A DNA stretch of 64,000 nt from UKL13-2 sp031414695 (GTDB lineage: Bacteria; Pseudomonadota; Gammaproteobacteria; Burkholderiales; Usitatibacteraceae), in NCBI GenBank assembly GCA_031414695.1, contig JANNWG010000029.1, forward strand, positions 98,200 to 162,199, read 5' to 3'. A program made the translations under genes and the position numbers. Below the pieces are notes generated by a model. That model was not told where the DNA came from and searched no databases. It was given only the letters and a program-made list of their open reading frames with translations. Positions 57,929 to 64,000 of the stretch are shown in pieces (positions within the stretch are counted from its first letter, which is position 1; the number at the start of each line of letters is the position of its first letter).

Positions 57929-58477
57929 ATGGCTGATAACAATCTTCCGCAATACCACGGCACTACCATCATTTCTGTTCGGCGCGGCACCAATGTGGCA
58001 ATGGGCGGTGATGGGCAGGTCACTCTCGGCAATATCGTTGTTAAAGCCAGCGCACGTAAAGTTCGCCGACTATACAAGGAGCAAATCTTGGCTGGCTTTG
58101 CAGGCGCGACGGCAGATGCATTTACCTTGTTTGAGCGCTTTGAATCAAAGCTCGATAAGCACCAAGGCAATTTAATGCGCGCCGCAATAGAGCTGACCAA
58201 AGATTGGCGCACCGACCGCGTACTACGACGACTAGAGGCGATGTTGACAGTGGCAGATAGTGAAACCTCACTCATCATTACCGGTAATGGCGATGTGCTG
58301 GAGCCCGAACATGGCTTACTTTCCATCGGCTCGGGTGGCGCTTATGCGCACGCGGCGGCATTAGCCTTGCTCCACAATACCGAGCTGAGTCCCGCCGATA
58401 TTGTTAAGAAATCATTAACCATAGCGGGAGATCTTTGCATCTACACGAATCAATCACACACCATTGAGGTGTTGTGA
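57929..58477 (+). CDS. hslV: ATP-dependent protease proteolytic subunit HslV
   Basis: A 182-residue Ntn-hydrolase. The mature N-terminal threonine is in HGTTIISVRRGTNVAMGG; the first eleven residues are a short propeptide. GDGQVTLGN, KVRRLYKEQILAGFAGATAD and the C-terminal YTNQSHTIE match HslV. It forms the double-hexamer protease chamber that works with HslU to degrade misfolded and regulatory proteins. hslU follows 157 bases later, a wider gap than usual, filled with a palindromic segment. Confidence 0.96.
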   Translation: MADNNLPQYHGTTIISVRRGTNVAMGGDGQVTLGNIVVKASARKVRRLYKEQILAGFAGATADAFTLFERFESKLDKHQGNLMRAAIELTKDWRTDRVLRRLEAMLTVADSETSLIITGNGDVLEPEHGLLSIGSGGAYAHAAALALLHNTELSPADIVKKSLTIAGDLCIYTNQSHTIEVL

Positions 58478-58501
58478 AGCGTTGAGCCACCAGCTTGAAG
58501 G

Positions 58502-58540
58502 GTGAACAAAGCATATGCCTCAAATATGGTGCATGTTCAC
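58502..58540. repeat. Imperfect palindrome between hslV and hslU
   Basis: GTGAACA (58502-58508) and TGTTCAC (58534-58540) are inverted halves, with partial pairing of GCAT and GTGC inside. A further GTTCACTGTTCAGTGTTCAC block follows near 58556-58575, so the GTTCAC word occurs four times in 75 bases. The function is unknown; it could slow transcription between hslV and hslU. Confidence 0.45.
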
Positions 58541-58633
58541 TTTGCGCCGTTTGCCGTTCACTGTTCAGTGTTCACAAATCACTAGCGCAACTCAATGTAA
58601 TCGAACTACTTTCGACAACCACGAACAACCCCT

Positions 58634-59980
58634 ATGCTAACTCCCAAAGAAATCGTCACTGAGCTTGATAAACATATTGTCGGTCAAGCGGCGGCCAAGC
58701 GCGCGGTGGCGATAGCGCTACGTAATCGCTGGCGACGCAGCTTGGTAGCAGAGCCCTTGCGGACTGAAATCACCCCAAAAAATATTTTGATGATTGGACC
58801 AACCGGTGTGGGCAAAACCGAAATCGCGCGTCGATTAGCCAAACTCGCCAATGCGCCATTTATTAAAATTGAGGCGACTAAATTTACCGAAGTCGGCTAT
58901 GTGGGGCGCGATGTGGACACCATCATTCGCGACTTAGTCGAATCCGCCATCAAACAAGCACGCGAGGCAGCGCAGGATAAGATGCGTCACGTCGCGGCTG
59001 ATCATGCCGAAGAGCGTGTGCTAGATGTGCTGTTGCCGCAGGCGCGTAATTTTGATTTTTACGCTAGCGGTCAGACCGACGACAAAGCTGAATCTAGCGA
59101 CGGTAAAAACGCAACGCGACAAAAATTTCGCAAGATGCTGCGTGAGGGCAAGCTAGATGATCGCGAAATCGAAATCGAGGTCGCCACACTTCCTGCCAAC
59201 ATGGAAATATTTGGCCCGCCAGGCATGGAAGACTTGACGCAGCAAATTCAAGGCATGTTTCAAAATGTCGGCCAGCAGCGAAAGCAATCCCGTAAGGTAA
59301 CAGTAAAAGAAGCGCTTAAATTGCTCACCGATGAAGAGGCCGTCAAACTCGTCAACGATGAAGAGACCAAACAAGACGCGCTGAAAAATGTGGAACAAAA
59401 TGGCATCGTCTTCTTGGATGAAATCGATAAAATAGCCACCCGCTCTGACATGCAAGGCGCAGATGTCTCGCGACAAGGCGTACAACGCGATTTGTTGCCT
59501 CTAATTGAAGGCACAACCATTTCTACTAAATATGGCATGGTCAAAACTGACCATATTTTATTTATTGCGTCGGGAGCGTTTCATTTATCGAAACCATCCG
59601 ATTTAATTCCTGAGTTGCAAGGTCGATTGCCGATACGCGTTGAACTGCAATCGCTATCAGTCGAAGACTTCGAAGCCATCTTGGTCAATACGGATGCTTG
59701 TTTGACCAAGCAATATCAAGCGCTACTAAGTACGGAAAATTTAGCACTCGACTTCCCCAAAGAGAGCGTGCGCCGGTTGGCCGAAATAGCCTTCATGGTA
59801 AATGAAAAAACCGAGAACATCGGTGCGCGCCGACTCTACACGGTGATGGAAAAGCTGCTCGAAGAGGTCAGCTTCGACACCGACGCAAAGGCACCACAAT
59901 TCACAATTACGCCCGAGTATGTTGATGAACGACTCGGCGCGCTCGCTAAAAGCGAAGACCTTGCGCGCTATGTGCTTTAG
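58634..59980 (+). CDS. hslU: ATP-dependent protease ATPase subunit HslU
   Basis: A 448-residue AAA+ unfoldase. It starts LTPKEIVTELDKHIVGQAAA, has Walker A GPTGVGKTEIARRL, the pore loop VGYVGRDVD (GYVG), Walker B IVFLDEIDKIATR, and sensor ASGAFHLSKPSDLIPELQGR then LPIRVEL. The C-terminus DLARYVL is the tail that inserts into HslV pockets. Length and motifs are normal. Partner of the preceding hslV gene. Confidence 0.97.
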   Translation: MLTPKEIVTELDKHIVGQAAAKRAVAIALRNRWRRSLVAEPLRTEITPKNILMIGPTGVGKTEIARRLAKLANAPFIKIEATKFTEVGYVGRDVDTIIRDLVESAIKQAREAAQDKMRHVAADHAEERVLDVLLPQARNFDFYASGQTDDKAESSDGKNATRQKFRKMLREGKLDDREIEIEVATLPANMEIFGPPGMEDLTQQIQGMFQNVGQQRKQSRKVTVKEALKLLTDEEAVKLVNDEETKQDALKNVEQNGIVFLDEIDKIATRSDMQGADVSRQGVQRDLLPLIEGTTISTKYGMVKTDHILFIASGAFHLSKPSDLIPELQGRLPIRVELQSLSVEDFEAILVNTDACLTKQYQALLSTENLALDFPKESVRRLAEIAFMVNEKTENIGARRLYTVMEKLLEEVSFDTDAKAPQFTITPEYVDERLGALAKSEDLARYVL

Positions 59981-60000
59981 GGTGCTGTTAATGAAACCAC

Positions 60001-60064
60001 AATATCGACGGGCGTTTCAGAGCAAACCTACTCGTATTAGCCCGTCAGTAAACGACTTTATTAA
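60001..60064. repeat. Dispersed stem-loop family, member G
   Basis: ATCGACGGGCGTTTCA, a central AGAGCAAACCTACTCG, and TTAGCCCGTCAGTAAACGAC then TTTATTA repeat the family order. GACGGGC and GCCCGTC pair exactly, so the arm changes (C to T relative to B) are compensated on both sides. It lies between the convergent hslU and PilJ-N genes and is likely a shared terminator. Confidence 0.75.
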
Positions 60065-60070
60065 AATACT

Positions 60071-60907
60071 TTAGGCCTTAATTTGCCCGTAAAGTCCCGC
60101 GATTTTTTCCATCACCGAAAGAATATTGTCGCAGGTTTTGCTGACATGTTCGAGCTGAATGACCGACGTTTGATCCGCATTTAGTCGCTCAATGGCGCCG
60201 CGCAAAAATAGCCACTGCGTTTCAGCAAGTACTAACTCTTGTTTTATTTGCTCACTATTTTGTGGTGCACGCACTAATTTTTCAATGGCTATGCGGTAAT
60301 TCTCTTCGGCCTTCTTTAAATCATTAGCGACAACGGTTGAGCGGATGCCAGAGGTGCGAAATAAATAAAGTTTCGCTAGTCGCTGCGTTAGTACGCGCAC
60401 TTCACCTGCGGTAGCAATCAAGTCGTTGCGTGCTGATTTGCTATGGGCTTGCAATAAATTAGCGCCTTTTTGCGCAATCCACACCAGCTCTTCATTTTGC
60501 TCGGCAAGCTCGGCAGCGGATTGTTTATTGACTGGCTTTGATTTGATACTTTTTAATTCTTCAAATAGCTGATCAAGCAATTCATAATTTTCACGAATCT
60601 CGTTCGTCGGTGCCGCAGCGGTTAGCGCAACGAGGTTAGCGCCAAACTCGGTCAAGGCTTCTTCGAGATTGTTGCGTGAGCGAAAGGTAAGCACATTGCG
60701 TGTCATCATCAAAAACGATTTTGTGATGCGCTCAGCGAGCATTGGTTGGCGCGAGGCCATATTTAGTAATGCGCCAGTATCAGCTTTTTGTGCAGCCTTG
60801 CTCGTTGGCTTTGCTGCTTGCGCGAAAACACTTGATGACAGAATTAAGGTAAATAACGATATCCAAATGACATGGATGGAAATTATTTTTACGCCTGCTG
60901 GTTTCAT
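60071..60907 (-). CDS. Secreted protein with two PilJ-type (type IV pilus MCP N-terminal) domains
   Basis: A 278-residue protein with a signal peptide (residues 1-30, ending SSVFAQ) and no later membrane segment. Two PilJ-N helical units are visible: ALLNMASRQPMLAERITKSF near residues 46-65 and LIATAGEVRVLTQRLAKLYL near 163-182, both with the Q/R-rich helix of nitrate/ligand-sensor bundles. It therefore has the sensor part of a PilJ-like receptor without HAMP or signalling parts, as a free periplasmic protein. It lies upstream of hslU (convergent) and downstream of the bufferin genes on the same strand. Confidence 0.82.
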   Translation of the reverse strand: MKPAGVKIISIHVIWISLFTLILSSSVFAQAAKPTSKAAQKADTGALLNMASRQPMLAERITKSFLMMTRNVLTFRSRNNLEEALTEFGANLVALTAAAPTNEIRENYELLDQLFEELKSIKSKPVNKQSAAELAEQNEELVWIAQKGANLLQAHSKSARNDLIATAGEVRVLTQRLAKLYLFRTSGIRSTVVANDLKKAEENYRIAIEKLVRAPQNSEQIKQELVLAETQWLFLRGAIERLNADQTSVIQLEHVSKTCDNILSVMEKIAGLYGQIKA

Positions 60908-60986
60908 TTGAAGCTCCTGGGATTTTTCGCGATCTATTTTTTGAGTTAAAACTTATTACCGTTAGTTTAACCAACGGTTGAGCATC

Positions 60987-61817
60987 CTATTGAATCTTGG
61001 CAGGCTCTACATCAATTAATAATTGCCAATCGATAAAATGACCGAGCGTTTGTTGTAAATCAAATTGATCGTCTTGCCTAAGCGCCGCATCGAGCGCATT
61101 TGCAAGACTCGATTTAGCGCGTAATGCGCTGAGGAAGGTATACGCAGCGTGTGAAAGATTGCGAATTTCTACTGCGTTGCTTTGTCGCGAAACAACGAAA
61201 TAGGCTTCATCAATATCCCAATCAATTTGCCAATTATCTGCTTTTGCGTCGTAATCAGGCTGATTAAATAACCAAATTTGCAATAATGGATAGATTGACG
61301 TGATCAATGATGCGGCTGGCGCACATTTGAATTTAAGTGCGCCGAATAGTTCAGCCGGAATCGCCTGCAAGCGCGTTATGTCAAGCGGCGCTGCATCGGC
61401 CGCGTGAAACGCTACGTGCCAACGCCATTCGAGCTTTGCAACGTCCCCCAAATAGGGTAGCTCACTTGCTGGCGTATAGGCCGAAATAAATTCAGCAAAG
61501 GTGCGTCCATAATCGTGAAGATTGCCTGATTGAGACGGCGTTGACACTATATATTGCGCCGCCATTTCGTTAAAAAATGCCGTGCCGACAATGTTGCTGA
61601 CCACTGGATAAAGTGCCGCCAAGGTATTCGTTAGCGTGCTCCTCATATTGTGTTGATATATAGCGAGTCGCTTTTCAGCCGTTAGCTCGCCAGCGTTAAT
61701 CTCCTCGTGCAGGTAATGTGGATGTTGCGCATCCAGCGGCTGTTGCGCCAAGATGGCGGACAACATTTCGCGCTGTATGGCGGCTAATCCTGTGGGTAAC
61801 GGCGCCCTAGTTGGCAT
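60987..61817 (-). CDS. BufC/HvfC-like protein (DUF2063), MNIO partner
   Basis: A 276-residue protein. The N-terminal DNA-binding-like domain of the family is visible (AAIQREMLSAILAQQ, LAIYQHNMRSTLTNTLAALY then PVVSNIVG), followed by FNEMAAQYIVSTPSQSGNLH and DVAKLEWRWHVAFHAADAAP. DUF2063 proteins deliver the precursor peptide to the MNIO enzyme. The start at 61817 overlaps the bufB stop by 11 bases and gives the family length; a longer frame to 61907 lies wholly inside bufB. Confidence 0.88.
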   Translation of the reverse strand: MPTRAPLPTGLAAIQREMLSAILAQQPLDAQHPHYLHEEINAGELTAEKRLAIYQHNMRSTLTNTLAALYPVVSNIVGTAFFNEMAAQYIVSTPSQSGNLHDYGRTFAEFISAYTPASELPYLGDVAKLEWRWHVAFHAADAAPLDITRLQAIPAELFGALKFKCAPAASLITSIYPLLQIWLFNQPDYDAKADNWQIDWDIDEAYFVVSRQSNAVEIRNLSHAAYTFLSALRAKSSLANALDAALRQDDQFDLQQTLGHFIDWQLLIDVEPAKIQ

Positions 61818-62658
61818 GGGCGCTGCAGTGTTTCTTGAGCAGCGATGCGGCATGCTGTGCTTCGTCGAGAAGAATGTCGAGCGGTGGAATATCGCTATCC
61901 CACTCAATCAAGGTTGGTACTGAGCCAAAGCGTTCAAGCGCATAAGCATAAAGTGCCCAAACCTCATCACTCACGCGTGCGCCGTGTGTGTCGATCAATA
62001 TCTCACCCGTGTCTTGAAAACCTGCCAAATGTATCTCACCAACACTACCAAGCGGGATGGCTTCTAAATACGCATAGGCATCAAAATGATGATTTACGCT
62101 GTTGACGTAAATATTATTCACGTCTAACAAAACTTGGCAGCCGCTCATCCGCGAAAGCTCAGCGAGAAAATCCCATTCGGGAATCGTCGATTGGCGAAAC
62201 GTTAAGTAGCTCGATACGTTTTCGACCAAGATGGTACGCTGTAAAAAATCTTGCACTTTACTCACGCGAGAAACCACGTGCGACAAAGCCTCGGGCGTAT
62301 AAGGAATCGGCAATAAATCATTGATGTAGATGCCATTTACGCCTACCCAACAAAGATGCTCAGAGACTAGCGCTGGCTCTACACGATCAACTAATTTTTT
62401 AAGCTTATCCAAATGGGTGCGGTCGATTGGATCTGTGGAGCCAAGCGAAAGACCCACACCATGCGCAGCGATGGGATAGCGTTGGCGAAACCAATCAAGG
62501 TAGGCCCAAGGTTGCCCACCTTGGCCGAAAAAATTTTCACTGTGAATTTCCAGAAAGCCAAGCTGCGGCTTTTTTGTGACAGTTTGCGTTTGCAGATCAC
62601 GATAATGCGGTGCACGTAGACCAATGCCAACATGGCTTGGATTGATAGTCGCCGTCAT
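61807..62658 (-). CDS. BufB/HvfB-like multinuclear non-heme iron oxidase (MNIO, DUF692)
   Basis: A 283-residue TIM-barrel enzyme. Metal-ligand motifs are all present: EIHSENFFG, HGVGLSLGS, SEHLCWVG, LVENVSSY, LLDVNNIYVN, EIHLAGFQ and DTHGARVSD. MNIO enzymes oxidise cysteine residues of precursor peptides into oxazolone/thioamide or thiooxazole groups. With a DUF2282-type precursor upstream and a DUF2063 partner downstream, this is a bufferin-type operon, whose peptides bind copper. The reaction here is inferred from family and context. Confidence 0.9.
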   Translation of the reverse strand: MTATINPSHVGIGLRAPHYRDLQTQTVTKKPQLGFLEIHSENFFGQGGQPWAYLDWFRQRYPIAAHGVGLSLGSTDPIDRTHLDKLKKLVDRVEPALVSEHLCWVGVNGIYINDLLPIPYTPEALSHVVSRVSKVQDFLQRTILVENVSSYLTFRQSTIPEWDFLAELSRMSGCQVLLDVNNIYVNSVNHHFDAYAYLEAIPLGSVGEIHLAGFQDTGEILIDTHGARVSDEVWALYAYALERFGSVPTLIEWDSDIPPLDILLDEAQHAASLLKKHCSAHAN

Positions 62659-62672
62659 TTCAAAAAATACTC

Positions 62673-62737
62673 CCGATGAGCACAGATAAATATTGAGGCT
62701 GTGACATGCAAAAGCAGTATTTATCCGTGTTCATCGG
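62673..62737. repeat. 20-bp imperfect inverted repeat between bufA and bufB
   Basis: CCGATGAGCACAGATAAATA (62673-62692) and TATTTATCCGTGTTCATCGG (62718-62737) match as inverted arms at 18 of 20 positions. The words resemble a REP-like theme (ATCCGTGTTCATCGGTGG) seen in many bacterial genomes. As RNA it would form a strong hairpin after bufA, well placed to stabilise the precursor message and reduce read-through into bufB. Confidence 0.8.
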
Positions 62738-62762
62738 TGGTTCTATTTGCGTTAGTACGTAA

Positions 62763-63086
62763 TTAACCTGGATACGCTTGCGTAGCTGCTGGCTTATCCG
62801 CAGGTTTAGCGGCGGCCTTCACTTTGCCACCCATTTTTTCGCAAGAACCTTTAGCGACAAACTTCCACTCTTCCGGCAAGTTGTCTTTTTCTGCGTAACC
62901 AGCACAGGAATGCTTTGCGGTACCGCAATCATTCATGCCTTTTTTAGCGATGCCAAAGCATTTTTCTTTGGCTTCTTTTTTTGCTGGGGCTGCTGTTGAT
63001 TTGTCTTGCGCTGATACCGTGCCGCTGATGGCTGACATAGCAACTAAGCCCGCGATGGCTGAGGATAAGATAAGTTGACGATTCAT
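62763..63086 (-). CDS. Bufferin-type precursor peptide (BufA1, DUF2282 family)
   Basis: A 107-residue protein with a signal peptide (residues 1-26, ending TVSAQ) and the DUF2282 core: four cysteines at 43, 54, 61 and 82 in the segments EKCFGIAKKGMNDCG, KHSCAGYAEKD and AKGSCEKMGGK. In characterised bufferins such cysteines are modified by the MNIO enzyme and the exported product buffers periplasmic copper. The start at 63086 has GGAG eight bases upstream; the longer frame to 63191 has no signal peptide logic. It is the first gene of the operon bufA-bufB-bufC. Confidence 0.9.
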   Translation of the reverse strand: MNRQLILSSAIAGLVAMSAISGTVSAQDKSTAAPAKKEAKEKCFGIAKKGMNDCGTAKHSCAGYAEKDNLPEEWKFVAKGSCEKMGGKVKAAAKPADKPAATQAYPG

Positions 63087-63372
63087 TTTGTTTGCTCCAT
63101 GAGAAGATTGATAAAAGATGATTAAAAGTCGCAACCACAATTGTGAGAGCGTACCAAAGCAGTTACGCACGGACACTATAAACAGATTCATCCATTTAGT
63201 TTAGTCAGCTAACAGCTGGCGGCAAATGGGGCGGCCTCGCTGAAATTCAAGCGATTTATTTACAGTAAAAATTGTTACGTAATGACGATTGCGGCTTGAA
63301 TTTTAATACGCCATACACATTTTCAATACTGTTACGTTTCATCATTTCCACATTACTAAACGGAGTAAAAAC

Positions 63373-63849
63373 ATGAATACATTTGTTCGCCTATATAACA
63401 AACGCCCCGCTGGATTAAATGGCCTGGCGCAACATCATCTTGGCCTTGGCACACCCGCAGAGCTTGATGATTTATTTGCTGGCTTCTTTCGTCCGCACGC
63501 TGCGGCTGACACCTCAAAAGCAAGTGCAGAAATTCGTCTCGACGTGACCGAAAACGAGCAAGCCTTTGTGGTGCATGCTGCAATCGCGGGCGCTAAAAAA
63601 GACGATATCCAGCTAGATATTGATAAAAATACCATCAGCATTAGCGTGGATATTAAACAAGACGTCACCGCAAAAGAAGGTGAACGCACGCTGCATACCG
63701 AACGACAATTTGGTAAAGCAACGCGTCGATTTAGCGTTGCCACTGAAATCGATGAGGCTGCGGTTGAAGCAAAATATGCAGATGGTATTTTGACGCTGAC
63801 GTTACCGAAAAAAGTGCCGCCACAAGCTACGCGAATCAATATTAGTTAA
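63373..63849 (+). CDS. Small heat-shock protein, Hsp20/alpha-crystallin family
   Basis: A 158-residue chaperone. A variable N-terminus (LYNKRPAGLNGLAQHHLGLG) is followed by the alpha-crystallin domain: IRLDVTENEQAFVVHAAIAG, KKDDIQLDIDKNTISISVDI, the conserved YADGILTLTLPKK, and a C-terminal I-x-I-like ATRINIS. It holds unfolding proteins in oligomers. A GGAG site precedes the ATG. A heat-shock type -35 word CTTGAA occurs at 63295, but no properly spaced -10 partner was found. Confidence 0.92.
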   Translation: MNTFVRLYNKRPAGLNGLAQHHLGLGTPAELDDLFAGFFRPHAAADTSKASAEIRLDVTENEQAFVVHAAIAGAKKDDIQLDIDKNTISISVDIKQDVTAKEGERTLHTERQFGKATRRFSVATEIDEAAVEAKYADGILTLTLPKKVPPQATRINIS

Positions 63850-63901
63850 GTTAAGTTGAATTAACCTAAAAAAAGCAGTTGCCTCCCCAAAGCTAAGCTC
63901 T

Positions 63902-64000
63902 TTATCCGGTCAATAGCGCTTGTGGTTTAGCGATTGGTGGCATGAACTTAGCGAATGCGTGTTGCAAGATGAGTTGCAATCGCTGGCTTGACGTTAACTG
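63902..64000 (-). CDS. Possible C-terminal end of a minus-strand gene running off the window
   Basis: On the minus strand the frame is open from the window edge to a TAA at 63902-63904, giving 32 residues ending MPPIAKPQALLTG. The segment between it and the small heat-shock gene contains no other gene. At this length the frame could be chance; nothing is recognisable. Confidence 0.3.
   Translation of the reverse strand, partial: QLTSSQRLQLILQHAFAKFMPPIAKPQALLTG

Noticed and set aside
63295..63330. Sigma-32 promoter for the small heat-shock gene
   Set aside because: CTTGAA is present, but the only CCAT-like -10 word is too close (about seven bases), so the spacing does not fit.
1..64000. CRISPR array, tRNA, rRNA, insertion sequence or prophage
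   Set aside because: No regularly spaced direct repeats, no tRNA-like cloverleaf with conserved T-loop, no transposase, integrase or phage structural motif was seen on either strand. A tRNA missed by eye is possible but unlikely given how little intergenic space there is.

Overview
The window looks like chromosomal DNA of a betaproteobacterium, most likely Burkholderiales or a close relative. The evidence is gene order and family content: xseB-ispA-dxs, yqiA next to an RNase II-family gene and a tonB-like gene, a STAS-domain gene directly before hslVU, and a Chp/Pil-type chemosensory operon. Base composition is moderate and almost every gene reads as an intact Gram-negative protein. No rRNA, tRNA, CRISPR array, transposase, integrase or phage gene was seen.

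Layout. 1-1.1 kb: the tail of an unidentified gene and a 3-hydroxyisobutyrate dehydrogenase-type oxidoreductase. 1.3-2.2 kb: a lone PstS-like phosphate-binding protein. 2.2-12 kb: a complete type IV pilus-type chemosensory operon on the minus strand (ChpA/PilL-like kinase, PilJ-like receptor, CheW, three receiver proteins). It is headed by a receiver-adenylate cyclase-Ser/Thr kinase fusion. 12.2-15.6 kb: small housekeeping genes, a secreted intradiol dioxygenase-like protein and an exported unknown. 15.8-20.8 kb: an overlapping operon of an ECF-like sigma factor, a Ser/Thr kinase with a large C-terminal region, and a fused binding protein-permease ABC transporter with no ATPase gene. 20.9-24.5 kb: xseB, ispA, dxs and an exported Ala-rich protein. 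24.7-26.4 kb: an exported protein with a four-cysteine tail followed by a thioredoxin-fold lipoprotein. 26.4-29.5 kb: a dead glutathione transferase, an Old Yellow Enzyme and a patatin-like phospholipase.

29.5-32.7 kb is the most island-like stretch. After an A/T-rich leader come a ribbon-helix-helix protein, a SIR2-domain protein and an overlapping unknown protein, which I propose as a candidate defence or toxin-antitoxin module. A HepT/MntA toxin-antitoxin pair follows on the other strand. 32.9-36.5 kb: yqiA, RNase II-like and TonB-like genes. 36.5-41.8 kb: small membrane proteins and a phnD-phnE transporter (no phnC) divergent from an arsenic operon arsR-arsI-arsC-aqpS. 41.8-51.5 kb: a large copper cluster on the minus strand (P-type ATPase, multicopper oxidase, cupredoxin, CusF-like, TolC-like and small exported proteins), interrupted by an AraC regulator and a sterol desaturase-family gene. 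51.7-56.8 kb: a Fur/Zur regulator, two COG0523 metal GTPases, an ABC ATPase and permease with a His-rich loop, and a DUF3299 protein, a probable zinc-responsive operon. 56.8-60 kb: STAS protein and hslVU. 60-63.1 kb: a secreted PilJ-N protein and a bufferin-type operon (bufA, bufB/MNIO, bufC). 63.4 kb: a small heat-shock protein.

Two themes stand out. One is metal and metalloid handling (arsenic, copper, zinc and bufferin genes close together). The other is a family of at least seven related stem-loop sequences scattered between genes across the window. All function calls come from reading motifs in the translations; no database search was run.
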